Counted from the first letter of the stretch, positions 22,039-29,529 are shown. The stretch is 36,583 nt of DNA from CAYRZF01 sp964428805 (GCA_964428805.1 CAYRZF010000011.1:1-36583), one strand, 5' to 3'. The notes: generated from the sequence alone by a model not told the origin. Translations and numbers: made by a program.

Positions 22039-23808
22039 ATGCCGAAAGTCACGGTGCGCCCTCCCACGGGAGAGCCGATTGAGGTGGACGCGCCCGAGGG
22101 GGCCAGCCGCCAGGACATCATCCGCCTCGCCAAAGAGCAGCGAGGCCGGCCGCCCGCTGCGACCCCGGAGCCGACCCCCGCGGCCGCGGGTCCCGACATT
22201 GTGGGGCGGGTCAAGCAATTTCTCACCAAAGAACCGCCCCTGGGCGCCCGCACGATGTTCGGCGAGACGGATCTCCCGGGCCGGGTCGTCCGCTCCGTCG
22301 GCGATCTCTTCCTGCCGGGCTCGAAATCCGAGGCGGCGGCGTTCGCGGCCACGCTACCGTTTGGGGGTGGCATGGTGACGGGCCCGCTCAAGCGGATCGC
22401 GGCGGGCGCCACGGCGGGTACGGGAGTTGAGGCGTTGCAACGGGGCGAGTTCTCGTGGAGCGACCTGTATCGGTTCGCGGCGAGTCAAGGGCTGGGCGAG
22501 GTCTTGCCGGCGTGGCTCCGGTTCGGGCTCACGCAGCGCGCGGGGCAACCGCTCGTGCGGAAGGCCGAAGAGTTGGCGGCCCGGGAAGCGGCGGCTTACA
22601 AAGAGGCGGTCCCGAAGTATCGGCAGGCGGAGGCTGGCAAGATCCGGGAGGCGCGGGCACAGTATCAGGAGCGGACGACCGCTGCCAAGCGGACCCAGGA
22701 GCAGCAGGAGGCCGCCATCAAGCGGAGCCAGGAAAACGTGGAGCAGGCGCGAGCGAGTCAATTCAAAGCGGAGACCGAACGAGCGAAGGCCGGTCACGCG
22801 CACGCCATGCGGGAGTACGACGAGTCCGGCGCCAAGATCATCACGGACTCCTTCAAGGAACACGTCCCCTCATGGGGGGAGTTCCCCTCGACGGAAGCCG
22901 GTCTCGTCGATATGGTCTATGGGCGGGGGCCTGCGCGCGTCTCCGCGATGTATGATGGCGTGATGCAGGAAGTGGCCCGACAAGGCCGTGGAGTCACCGT
23001 CGAGATTCCGCTCACGGATGCCCACGCCTTGAAGCTCCGCGGGTACGATGTGATCGACAAGGGGCGAGGGCAGGAAGTGGCCCGGGTCCAGGCGGATCAG
23101 TTGGCGGCGGCCGTCGTGGGGAAGTGGAAGGACATGCCCGGGGTGTATCGGCGAGCAGCCAACGCCGTGGATGCCGTGACGCTCGATCCCCAGTGGGCCC
23201 CCGCGCGTGCGGAATACAAAGCCGCCCAAAGCCTGATCCAGTTCGCCGACAAGTCGCAAATGCTCAAAGGTCGGAAGTTCAATCCAGAGGCGGCGGAGGC
23301 GGGATTCACGATGCTGAAAAAGGTGGACGAACTCCGACGGCGCGGGATGGGCAGCGCAGTCGAGGGGCCGATCGCCGAAGCCACGCAGCGTCCCCGTCCC
23401 GAACTCCGCCTGCCCGCTGAGCCGACCCCACTTCCTGCCGAGAGTGCCTTCATGGCGTCGAAGCTCCCCGTGCGACCCTTTGAGGCATTCCGACGCCCGC
23501 CCGCAGGGGCGCCCCCGACACCGCCAGCTGGCCGCGTGCTGCCTCCAGGCGTCACGACGCGCAAGCTCCCGCAGATGAGCTTCTGGGAGGGCGCCGCGGT
23601 CGCCGAGCTCCCGTTTCTCATCGAAGCGATGGCCACTGGCCGCACCTCGCATCTTTACGTGCCGTGGGCCGTGGGCGGACTCCTGGCGCATGGGATAAGT
23701 GGGCGGGAACTCGTGACGGGGGCCCCGCTCTCGCCGGCCGGGAAATTTGCCACGCGCGTTCTCCCTTCGACGATGGGGCAGGAAGCCCGGCGCGAGGTCT
23801 TTCCGTGA
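22039..23808 (+). CDS. large internal virion-like protein (589 aa)
   Basis: Begins with a short beta-plus-helix module (PTGEPIEVDAPEGASRQDIIRLAKEQ) like that found at the start of other phage internal proteins, where a small domain is followed by a Pro/Ala linker. A coiled coil of Glu/Gln/Lys/Arg fills about 175-260, followed by an alpha/beta domain and a Pro-rich linker (about 440-510). The C-terminal segment includes hydrophobic stretches (AAVAELPFLIEAM; VPWAVGGLLAHGIS). This is the largest of the ejection-type proteins. No lytic transglycosylase motif is visible by eye. Confidence 0.65.
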   Translation: MPKVTVRPPTGEPIEVDAPEGASRQDIIRLAKEQRGRPPAATPEPTPAAAGPDIVGRVKQFLTKEPPLGARTMFGETDLPGRVVRSVGDLFLPGSKSEAAAFAATLPFGGGMVTGPLKRIAAGATAGTGVEALQRGEFSWSDLYRFAASQGLGEVLPAWLRFGLTQRAGQPLVRKAEELAAREAAAYKEAVPKYRQAEAGKIREARAQYQERTTAAKRTQEQQEAAIKRSQENVEQARASQFKAETERAKAGHAHAMREYDESGAKIITDSFKEHVPSWGEFPSTEAGLVDMVYGRGPARVSAMYDGVMQEVARQGRGVTVEIPLTDAHALKLRGYDVIDKGRGQEVARVQADQLAAAVVGKWKDMPGVYRRAANAVDAVTLDPQWAPARAEYKAAQSLIQFADKSQMLKGRKFNPEAAEAGFTMLKKVDELRRRGMGSAVEGPIAEATQRPRPELRLPAEPTPLPAESAFMASKLPVRPFEAFRRPPAGAPPTPPAGRVLPPGVTTRKLPQMSFWEGAAVAELPFLIEAMATGRTSHLYVPWAVGGLLAHGISGRELVTGAPLSPAGKFATRVLPSTMGQEARREVFP

Positions 23809-24035
23809 ACCCGGAGACTCGACCCCGCAACCTGACGGTCGTCCTCGGGGAGAAGCTGGCGGAGCGGGCCAGGAAGCCGCTGGACGATCTCGTGGAGGAG
23901 GAATTGAAGACGCTGATCCTGACCGCGGGCGATCCGAAGGAGAAGGTCCAGCTCCTCAACGCGGCGATCAAGTTCCTCGCCGTGAAGCATCGCATCGGGC
24001 CGCTCTGGGGTGCGGAGCTGGAGGCCGCCGAGTGA
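23805..24035 (+). CDS. small helical protein (76 aa), possible small terminase
   Basis: GTG at 23805 overlaps the preceding stop as GTGA. The upstream part of the frame has no protein-like sequence, so this start is preferred. The product is helical and charged: LDDLVEEELKTLIL, then LLNAAIKFLAVKHRI. Some environmental phages have a protein of this shape that serves as small terminase, which recognises packaging sites. Here it lies far from the large terminase and lacks a visible helix-turn-helix, so that role is speculative. Confidence 0.6.
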   Translation: MNPETRPRNLTVVLGEKLAERARKPLDDLVEEELKTLILTAGDPKEKVQLLNAAIKFLAVKHRIGPLWGAELEAAE

Positions 24036-24277
24036 AGTGGCTCGTGGGGCTGGTGGTGGTCACGCTCGGCCTCTCCTCCGCCTGCGCCTCGGCCCAAGGG
24101 CCGGGTCCACCGTCCACGCCCGATGTGCAGCAGCAGCGTATCCTGGATCTCAAGGACTATCGAGAGTGGCTCGAAGGACAGCTGGCCCTGGCCAAGGCGC
24201 TCCTGAACGACGCGCGCCGGGTCTTGGCGCACAAGGAGGCCGATCTTGCCGCGTGCCGGAAGGAAGACTCGAAGTAG
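24032..24277 (+). CDS. exported or lipid-anchored coiled-coil protein (81 aa), possible spanin
   Basis: GTG at 24032 overlaps the upstream stop. Residues 1-22 are hydrophobic with SSACAS at the end, which could be cleaved as a lipoprotein or as a normal signal. The mature part is a charged coiled coil (DLKDYREWLEGQLALAKALL and onward to the end). An N-terminal membrane segment plus a periplasmic coiled coil is the plan of inner-membrane spanins, which finish lysis by fusing the membranes. It lies at the start of the lysis cassette. The outer partner may be the lipoprotein at 25313-25672. Confidence 0.6.
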   Translation: MKWLVGLVVVTLGLSSACASAQGPGPPSTPDVQQQRILDLKDYREWLEGQLALAKALLNDARRVLAHKEADLAACRKEDSK

Positions 24278-24524
24278 GCGGTGCGGACTCTGCCAGAAAC
24301 CTGGCCACCGGAAGGAGACCTGCGCCATGCGGGAGCTCTTCCCTCCCGATGGCCCCCGCGTCTCGACGGGCCAGCAGACGCGATCGGAACGGGCGCTCGT
24401 GCGTTCGATGTTGACGGTCTGCCACGTCTGCCGCGTCCACGGCCCAACGGCGCGGCTGGAGGATCACCTGGCGATGGATCACGGGATGGTCCAGCGCCCC
24501 GTCGTCTGGGCGGAGAGCGCATGA
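24246..24524 (+). CDS. zinc-knuckle plus C2H2-like protein with TTG start (92 aa)
   Basis: The only start upstream of the first metal motif is TTG at 24246, which has AAGGAGG (24233-24239) at an ideal six-base distance, so the TTG start is favoured. The basic N-terminus carries CGLCQKPGHRKETC, exactly the C-x2-C-x4-H-x4-C pattern of a zinc knuckle. A second motif, CHVC...HLAMDH, has C-x2-C and H-x4-H, as in C2H2 fingers. Nucleic-acid or protein binding is likely. It overlaps the coiled-coil gene by 32 bases. An alternative ATG at 24327 would remove the knuckle. Confidence 0.7.
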   Translation: MPRAGRKTRSRRCGLCQKPGHRKETCAMRELFPPDGPRVSTGQQTRSERALVRSMLTVCHVCRVHGPTARLEDHLAMDHGMVQRPVVWAESA

Positions 24525-24688
24525 ACATCACCTACATCCCCGAAATCTCCCTGGGGGCAATCCTCCAGCTCGGGGGGATCCTCCTCACGCTGGTGATCGT
24601 CTATACGCAGGTCATCGTCAAGCTCTCGCGCATGGAGACGAAGGTGGACGCGCTCTGGCAGTGGTTTCTCAAGAACGGGCAGCCATGA
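24521..24688 (+). CDS. small membrane protein before lysozyme, holin or XhlA-like (55 aa)
   Basis: ATGA overlaps on both sides. A hydrophobic segment at about 10-32 is followed by a short coiled-coil-like tail (KLSRMETKVDALWQWF). The single membrane span plus helix resembles the XhlA/hemolysin group of phage lysis proteins or a type III holin. It lies directly before the lysozyme. It could set the timing of lysis or aid export of the lysozyme. Confidence 0.65.
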   Translation: MNITYIPEISLGAILQLGGILLTLVIVYTQVIVKLSRMETKVDALWQWFLKNGQP

Positions 24689-25095
24689 CGCTGAAAGACC
24701 AGTTGATCCGGGATGAGGGGTTCAAGGGGAAGCCTTATCCCGACACGACGGGGCATCTCACGATCGGGTTCGGGCGGAACCTCACGGACGGGGGGATCAC
24801 CCTGGCCGAAGCGGAGTTCCTTCTTGATAACGACATCTCGCGCCACACCGCCGACGTGCTGGCGCTCTTCCCCTGGATGCTACGGATGGACGACGTGCGG
24901 CGAGAGGCGCTCATCAACATGGCCTTCAACGAGGGGGCGCACGGGCTCTTGAAGTCCCCGAAGATGCTCCGAGCGGCGGAGGCGGGCGACTGGGCGCTGG
25001 CGGCGGTCGAACTCCTTAACGGGCCCTATCACCTTCAAGTGGGCGACCGGGCGTATCGCCTGTCGCGCCAGCTGGAGACAGGAGCGCGCGTATGA
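24685..25095 (+). CDS. T4-type lysozyme endolysin, GH24 (136 aa)
   Basis: The start at 24685 overlaps the upstream stop (ATGA). With that start the catalytic triad reads E11 (IRDEGF), D20 (PYPDTTG) and T26 (HLTIGFG), the same numbering as T4 lysozyme. The C-terminal helical lobe contains the conserved RREALINMAFNEG stretch and ends in the LSRQLETG-type helix. It cleaves the glycan strand of peptidoglycan between MurNAc and GlcNAc. It has no signal peptide, so a holin must release it; candidates lie on either side. At 136 residues it is shorter than T4 lysozyme (164). Confidence 0.92.
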   Translation: MTLKDQLIRDEGFKGKPYPDTTGHLTIGFGRNLTDGGITLAEAEFLLDNDISRHTADVLALFPWMLRMDDVRREALINMAFNEGAHGLLKSPKMLRAAEAGDWALAAVELLNGPYHLQVGDRAYRLSRQLETGARV

Positions 25096-25316
25096 ACCAG
25101 ACGACGAAAATGGTCCTGTCCTGTGTCGGCGTCTTCATCGGGGGGACCGGGGGGTATTGGCAACTGCACGGCGACCCCGGCGTGCTCGTGAACACCGTGT
25201 CGTTCTGGATAGGCTTCATCATGGCTGGGCTCGTTCCACTCGGGGCCTACTTTGTCGGCCTCGTGTCCAAAGCGCCGTGGGAAGGGAACACTCCAGCAGC
25301 AGGAGGTAAACCATGA
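25092..25316 (+). CDS. holin-like membrane protein (74 aa)
   Basis: Overlaps the lysozyme stop by ATGA. Two hydrophobic segments, about 7-25 and 35-60, with a short loop and a Lys-containing C-terminal tail. This fits a class II holin, which forms the hole that frees the lysozyme. The segment before the second span contains Trp and Phe. It lies between lysozyme and a lipoprotein gene. The 55-residue protein upstream is an alternative holin, so which one acts as holin cannot be decided from sequence. Confidence 0.7.
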   Translation: MNQTTKMVLSCVGVFIGGTGGYWQLHGDPGVLVNTVSFWIGFIMAGLVPLGAYFVGLVSKAPWEGNTPAAGGKP

Positions 25317-25672
25317 AGCGTCTTCTTCTCGGCATCCTCGCGCTCTCGCTGCTCACCGGCTGCGCCGCCGTCTCCGTGGATCTGCAGGCCGCGTCCAAGC
25401 GGCTGCACGCCGCCCAAGCGGCGGGGCTCCTCGGGCCGAACGATCCCGCGATCGCGTGCGTCGATTACCTGGCGGGGGCCGTGGCGTCTACGAGTGCGAT
25501 GGCCTCCCTGCTGAGCGGGCCCTTCGCGGGCGTCATCGACCTGGGGGCGGATGCGTACATTCTCGACGCGATGACCCAGGCCGGGGGCTCCTCGGACGCG
25601 ATGGACCAGAAGTGCGGCCCCGTCGCCGTCAAGCTCTTGAAGAACGGGGCGCGACGACTCCCGGGGCTATGA
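25313..25672 (+). CDS. lipoprotein (119 aa) of the lysis cassette
   Basis: A textbook lipobox: KRLLLGILALSLLTGC, with the lipidated Cys at residue 17. The mature part is helical, Ala-rich, with a central hydrophobic segment and two further Cys (IACVDYL and QKCGPV). The gene overlaps the holin-like gene by ATGA. As a lipoprotein following lysozyme and holin it could be the outer-membrane spanin partner of the coiled-coil protein at 24032-24277, though it is larger than typical Rz1. A superinfection-exclusion role would also fit. Confidence 0.75.
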   Translation: MKRLLLGILALSLLTGCAAVSVDLQAASKRLHAAQAAGLLGPNDPAIACVDYLAGAVASTSAMASLLSGPFAGVIDLGADAYILDAMTQAGGSSDAMDQKCGPVAVKLLKNGARRLPGL

Positions 25673-25687
25673 GCCCGCACCTCTAAT

Positions 25688-25789
25688 ATGAAGGTCCAGA
25701 CGATCCTCTGCCGCTGCGGCCGCTGGTTCCGTCGCGCGGTGAAGGCGAGGGGCCGACCCCGGTTGCGCTGCCCGAGGTGTCGGCCATGA
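25688..25789 (+). CDS. 33-aa zinc-ribbon peptide
   Basis: A tiny gene filling the gap between the lipoprotein and hydrolase genes. It has CRCG near residue 8 and CPRC near the end, four Cys in a ribbon-like layout separated by a very basic linker with several Arg and Lys. The stop overlaps the next start as ATGA. Similar minimal zinc-ribbon peptides occur in GC-rich phages; they probably bind nucleic acid or a polymerase. No Shine-Dalgarno is obvious. Confidence 0.6.
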   Translation: MKVQTILCRCGRWFRRAVKARGRPRLRCPRCRP

Positions 25790-26391
25790 GCGTCGTCATC
25801 CTCGTCCACGGGACCTGGGGAAGAAGTCACCCCTGGCACCATCCGGGCGGCCTCGTGACCGAGGAGCTCCAGGCCCTCGGGCATGAAGTCCTGGACTTCA
25901 AGTGGTCTGGAGTCTTGGCGGGAGTCCCGACGACGCTGCCCGGCGATCCATCAGCGGCCTCGGTCGGGGGCGACCAGGGGGACCTCCTGCCGTGGCTCGA
26001 CGCGGGGGAAAAGCTCCTTCTCTTTTGCGAACTCCATCATGAGGAGCGCCCGTGCGTGGTCTCCCATAGTCATGGGCTCCAGGTCGCCGCGTTCGCCTGC
26101 TGGGCCGGTGCCGCGTTCGACGTGGCGCTGTCGATCTCCGGCCCCATCCGGCGGGACATGCAGCGGACGCGTCGGTATGCCCAGGCTCGGATCGGACGCT
26201 GGGTGCAGTACGCCGACCCCAGCACCGATTGGACGATCACGGAAGGGGAGCTGTTCGATGGCGCGGTGGGGGACCTCGTGGAACTGCCCGAGGGCACGAC
26301 GATCCTCACGCCAGGGGCAGGACACTCAGGGTTGCTGAACGACCCGCGGCTTCGGCAGCGGTACACGCCCTGGGACGCCTTGGCGCGCTGA
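25786..26391 (+). CDS. alpha/beta hydrolase-like protein (201 aa)
   Basis: The start at 25786 overlaps the previous stop. VVILVHGTWG (4-13) is the oxyanion-hole strand and turn of alpha/beta hydrolases. VSHSHGLQVAAFA holds the nucleophile elbow, with Ser in a SHSHG variant of G-x-S-x-G. A late PGAGHSG would supply the catalytic His, and an Asp/Glu lies between. The length fits a small lipase, esterase or depalmitoylase. It could act on lipids or esters of the envelope at lysis, in the manner of the LysB esterase of mycobacteriophages, although the sequence is not clearly LysB. The substrate is unknown. Confidence 0.75.
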   Translation: MSVVILVHGTWGRSHPWHHPGGLVTEELQALGHEVLDFKWSGVLAGVPTTLPGDPSAASVGGDQGDLLPWLDAGEKLLLFCELHHEERPCVVSHSHGLQVAAFACWAGAAFDVALSISGPIRRDMQRTRRYAQARIGRWVQYADPSTDWTITEGELFDGAVGDLVELPEGTTILTPGAGHSGLLNDPRLRQRYTPWDALAR

Positions 26392-26552
26392 TGCCCTGGA
26401 CACCCTGCACCCGCCCCTGTCCCCACTGCCACCGGGTCCTGGTCAAGCGGAAGCCCCGGGATCGGTTCTTCTGTCAGACCTGCGGGTGGCGGGAGACGGA
26501 CCCCTTACCGCCGGGCGGGGCCTCGGCGCGCCTTTTCTTCCTGAATCTCTAA
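26391..26552 (+). CDS. 53-aa zinc-ribbon protein, last gene of the late operon
   Basis: ATG overlaps the hydrolase stop (TGATG). Two pairs, CPHC (10-13) and CQTC (28-31), with a basic stretch between them, form a zinc ribbon. Its last 48 bases overlap the end of the portal gene on the opposite strand. It could be a small nucleic-acid-binding or regulatory protein. It is the end of the plus-strand operon; no terminator is visible beyond it. Confidence 0.7.
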   Translation: MPWTPCTRPCPHCHRVLVKRKPRDRFFCQTCGWRETDPLPPGGASARLFFLNL

Positions 26553-28142
26553 GATCCGCTCTGACCGCTTCGCCGCCGCCTCTTCGAGTTTCCGTGCCTT
26601 CGCGCGAAGCACATCCACCATCGGGGGGTCCTTCAGTTCCACGTAGGTGGGCTTGTCGATGGCCCCCACCTTCAGCATCTCCAAGGCGTCCTGCTTGATC
26701 GCCGCCGCGTAGAGCGGGGAGGCCGAATGGGCGGCCACCAGCGCCACGAGGTCTCGGGGGAGCTGGCTCAGGAGAAACCGTTTCCCGTCAGGCATCATGA
26801 GCGGCGCGTCGTGGAGTTCCCGGTGGAGCCGCATGACGAGCGTCGCCACCTCGGAGGTGGCATACTCCACGCGCATCGCGTGTTCCCGGATGCGGGCCGA
26901 GGCCAGCGTAGCGAGGACCCCCACCTGGTTCCCCGCGCGGATGCCGGGCTCCCCTTGACCTTGGAGGAGGATGGGCAGCCCCCCCTGGTCGGCGAACATC
27001 TTGTCAATCGCGTCCACCTCGCCGAAGGCTTCCGGCGGCATCTGGGGCGTGAGGCGGTTCACCGAGGGGTTCGGGAGGGAGGTGGCGAGGGTCCCCCCGG
27101 GGGTGCGGAGCCGCTTGGCCCGCTCGTCCGAGAGGCCCCCGAAGCCGCCGAGCACGATGGGCGGGTCGAGCTGGAGTTCCAGAAGCCGGTCGATCTGGTC
27201 CATGCGCCGCTCGCGCCATTCTTGGAGCGAAGACAGGCTATCGACTTCGCTCATCCCCCAGACGTAATCTGGGCTCTGGCCGAGCGTCAGCGCCACGAAG
27301 GGGTCGCTCCCAGCGAGGAGCCGCGATCGGCGATCCCAGAGGACCTGGCCGACCTGCCCCGAGGGGGCCAGACAGGTGACGATCCGCCAATCCTGAATCC
27401 GGTCGTCCATCACCCACAACTCGGCGCATTCGACCCGTGGCGTCTCCGGCCGGCCGGAGGGTTGGAGCATCGGCGGGGTGATGTTGCCGATGAGGTTCGG
27501 GCTGGTGCTGGTCATAATCACCCGTTCGAGCGTCGGGATCAAGGGCTCGTCGCCCCCGCCCCCCAAGACCGCGTGACTCTCCGCCAGCCCCACGAGCTCC
27601 TTCTCCTGCGGATGTCCGGCCACGAGCCGGCGGATCTGGGGCAGGGTGAGCCAGAAGAAATGCACCTTGGCTTCCTGGCGGTCAAAGCGCCGGTCGGGCT
27701 CCAGCACCCCCACATCCGCGGGATCGGGGACAAGGCTCACCATCGCGTGGCCGTGGGCGGCAATCACCTTCCAGACCACGGTCGGATAGACGTGCCCCCA
27801 TTCGACCCCGAGACCCACTTCCAGGCCCGCTCGCGAGTCGTGCCACGTGCGGTGCAATTCATCCCGCGCCGTTTCGAGTTCCGCGGCGAACTGATCTCCG
27901 TACTCAGGGGGTAGGACCAGCCCGAATCGGACGGATTCACTCTGGTAGAGATACGCCGAGGACTGCCGGACGTGGGCGCGGAGCTTATTGTAGCGGGCGC
28001 GGGATTGGGTTGGGGTGCCCCGGAGATACCAGGCCCGGAGTTCCTGGTGGTACGCCCGGCGCTCTTCTCGATCGCTGGCGCATTGGCGCACCACTTCGAT
28101 CACGGCTTCTCGGCGAAGGCGAGGCTCCTGGGGGAGTCTCAT
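26505..28142 (-). CDS. portal protein (545 aa)
   Basis: Length and pattern fit the podovirus-type portal, the ring through which DNA enters and leaves the head. An N-terminal Arg/Glu-rich helical region with YHQELRAWYLRG is followed by LVPDPADVGV and a long helical stem (LSSLQEWRERRMDQIDRLLELQ). The tunnel-loop-like GGFGG and the crown (RIREHAMRVEYATSEVATLVMRLHREL) come next, and the C-terminus is a coiled coil. The start overlaps the adenine methyltransferase stop by ATGA. The gene is on the strand opposite the capsid and scaffold and is convergent with the late operon. Confidence 0.85.
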   Translation of the reverse strand: MRLPQEPRLRREAVIEVVRQCASDREERRAYHQELRAWYLRGTPTQSRARYNKLRAHVRQSSAYLYQSESVRFGLVLPPEYGDQFAAELETARDELHRTWHDSRAGLEVGLGVEWGHVYPTVVWKVIAAHGHAMVSLVPDPADVGVLEPDRRFDRQEAKVHFFWLTLPQIRRLVAGHPQEKELVGLAESHAVLGGGGDEPLIPTLERVIMTSTSPNLIGNITPPMLQPSGRPETPRVECAELWVMDDRIQDWRIVTCLAPSGQVGQVLWDRRSRLLAGSDPFVALTLGQSPDYVWGMSEVDSLSSLQEWRERRMDQIDRLLELQLDPPIVLGGFGGLSDERAKRLRTPGGTLATSLPNPSVNRLTPQMPPEAFGEVDAIDKMFADQGGLPILLQGQGEPGIRAGNQVGVLATLASARIREHAMRVEYATSEVATLVMRLHRELHDAPLMMPDGKRFLLSQLPRDLVALVAAHSASPLYAAAIKQDALEMLKVGAIDKPTYVELKDPPMVDVLRAKARKLEEAAAKRSERILEIQEEKARRGPARR

Positions 28143-28570
28143 CCGGTCGCCTCCGCTACGGACCCTTCATGGGACGTAAAGTTTTTCAAACGGCATCGGC
28201 AGTGGCCGAGGGCGATCAAGGCCGATGGGAACATCGAAGGACCTCGCGCATCGTCAAACCGGAGCCGACCACGGAAGAAGAAAAATGCGACTTTCGCGTT
28301 GGCAGCTCGCTGAAACCACGATGTATCTGTTCTCGCGGCAACCAGCGCGATCCCGTCTCCGTGCAGCAGCAAGCGGTCAACCCATTTGCCGGTCCAGGGT
28401 CCATAGGGCGGATTGATAAAGACGCATCCCTCCCACGGCATCATCAGCCCATCCCCATCCACTCCTCCGCTCGGGTCCATCGTGAAGCTGCCCAGACGCT
28501 CTAATAGCCAGCGAGGCGTCTTCCAATCATCACGGAGTCCTCGATGCGGGCGCTCGACCAATCGGGCCAT
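28139..28570 (-). CDS. phage DNA adenine-N6 methyltransferase (Dam-like, 143 aa)
   Basis: DDWKTPRWLLERLG at the start and the catalytic NPPY at residues 53-56 (VFINPPYGPW) match the phage DNA N-6-adenine-methyltransferase family. The middle holds the ALVAARTDTSWFQ stretch also typical of that family, and FFFFRGRLRF follows. It would methylate adenine in the phage DNA and protect it from host restriction. It starts at a TAAATG junction and overlaps portal by ATGA. Compact but within the range of this family. Confidence 0.85.
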   Translation of the reverse strand: MARLVERPHRGLRDDWKTPRWLLERLGSFTMDPSGGVDGDGLMMPWEGCVFINPPYGPWTGKWVDRLLLHGDGIALVAARTDTSWFQRAANAKVAFFFFRGRLRFDDARGPSMFPSALIALGHCRCRLKNFTSHEGSVAEATG

Positions 28571-29044
28571 TTATCCGCTGTCTCGTCCCACGACCGTCGT
28601 GGGGATGCCGCCCTTGGAGAGGATCTTCACGATGCTGGAGGGACTGACGGGCTCGCCATGCTGGCGGAGATCCTGTCTGAGCGTTCGGCCGATCTCCATC
28701 TCGCTCATGGGCTTGGCCCGCCCCGCCTCTCCCAACCCTGTGGTGTCTCCCGCGTTGAGGGCGAAGGTCCGCATGTCCTTGGGTGGGCGGCGCCCGTCGG
28801 CTTCGTCCATCCCGGGCTGGAGGAGCGCCGTGGACCGCTGGAGATGGCTCGACGACGTGAGGCGCGGATCGCTCTCCGGCGAGCGGCCGCGGAGCACCCC
28901 CACGGCATTGAAGAGGCGCTTGATCCGTTTCGAGCCGCAGACGGGACAATGGGTGGCTCCGACCGGGAGTTCGTACATCGGGGCCTCACCCTCGGGGGTC
29001 TGGCACTTCTGGGAGGTACACACAAAGTCAGCCCGTGGAGCCAT
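28571..29044 (-). CDS. zinc-ribbon protein (157 aa)
   Basis: Residues 6-40 carry FVCTSQKC and HCPVCGSKRI, four Cys in an FmdB-type ribbon, the kind often found beside phage portal and terminase genes. The remainder is charged and Pro/Ser-rich, with a helical C-terminal half (SEMEIGRTLRQDLRQHG). The start overlaps the nuclease gene by 17 bases. It may regulate transcription or link proteins in head assembly; the exact role is unknown. Confidence 0.75.
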   Translation of the reverse strand: MAPRADFVCTSQKCQTPEGEAPMYELPVGATHCPVCGSKRIKRLFNAVGVLRGRSPESDPRLTSSSHLQRSTALLQPGMDEADGRRPPKDMRTFALNAGDTTGLGEAGRAKPMSEMEIGRTLRQDLRQHGEPVSPSSIVKILSKGGIPTTVVGRDSG

Positions 29045-29375
29045 CGGCCTGAGTATAGCCCACCAAGACTTTGAATGTCTCCTCCGTCATCACCACGAGG
29101 ATCGGGCTCTTGACCCCCTTCCCCCGTCGCACCTTCACCCCCACGATCCCGAGTTTCCCCCTCTTGGCGGCCTCGGCGTGGATGGTCTCCGCCAGAGAGG
29201 TGATCTCCTCCAGGCTCATCTTCTTGACCAGCTTGGCCTGGGCGAAGAAGCGACAGTCGGGATGTCGTGGATCAGGGCCACAATCGACCGTGTATCCGCT
29301 GTTGGCAGGGTAGCGGCCTCCTCCGATCAGCTCCGCCAGGGCTCGTTCCAGCTGTTTCCACGCCGCATCAGGCAT
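29028..29375 (-). CDS. PD-(D/E)XK-type nuclease-like protein (115 aa)
   Basis: Opens with WKQLERALAELIGGGRYPANSG, the typical start of small phage nucleases or Holliday-junction-resolvase-like proteins. It continues with an Asp-containing DCGPDPRHPDCRFF, then AQAKL, which takes the place of the E-x-K strand (Gln for Glu). A helix with LAETIHAEAAKRGK and a final strand, PILVVMTEE, complete the fold. Such proteins resolve branched DNA before packaging. The Gln in place of the usual acidic residue is seen in some members, but activity is not proven. Confidence 0.65.
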   Translation of the reverse strand: MPDAAWKQLERALAELIGGGRYPANSGYTVDCGPDPRHPDCRFFAQAKLVKKMSLEEITSLAETIHAEAAKRGKLGIVGVKVRRGKGVKSPILVVMTEETFKVLVGYTQADGSTG

Positions 29376-29529
29376 GGGGCCGCTCCAAACTCCACCGTCG
29401 AATCGCGCTCAACAGCATGTGGTCGGGGCCGTGAGGATCTCGGCGGCGGGGTCGCGCTCGGCGCTCCCGACGACCTGGAGAGTGAGGCCGCCCGTTGTGC
29501 CGCCGCCGAGTCTTGATTATCGCCGCCAT
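29368..29529 (-). CDS. possible 53-aa Arg-rich protein
   Basis: Fills the 141-base gap between the coiled-coil gene and the nuclease, overlapping both (13 and 8 bases). It is very rich in Arg, Pro and His in its first 40 residues, then short and hydrophobic-mixed. A strongly basic peptide could bind nucleic acid, but GC-rich chance frames look similar. It is supported mainly by the otherwise gapless packing of this operon. Confidence 0.35.
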   Translation of the reverse strand: MAAIIKTRRRHNGRPHSPGRRERRARPRRRDPHGPDHMLLSAIRRWSLERPHA

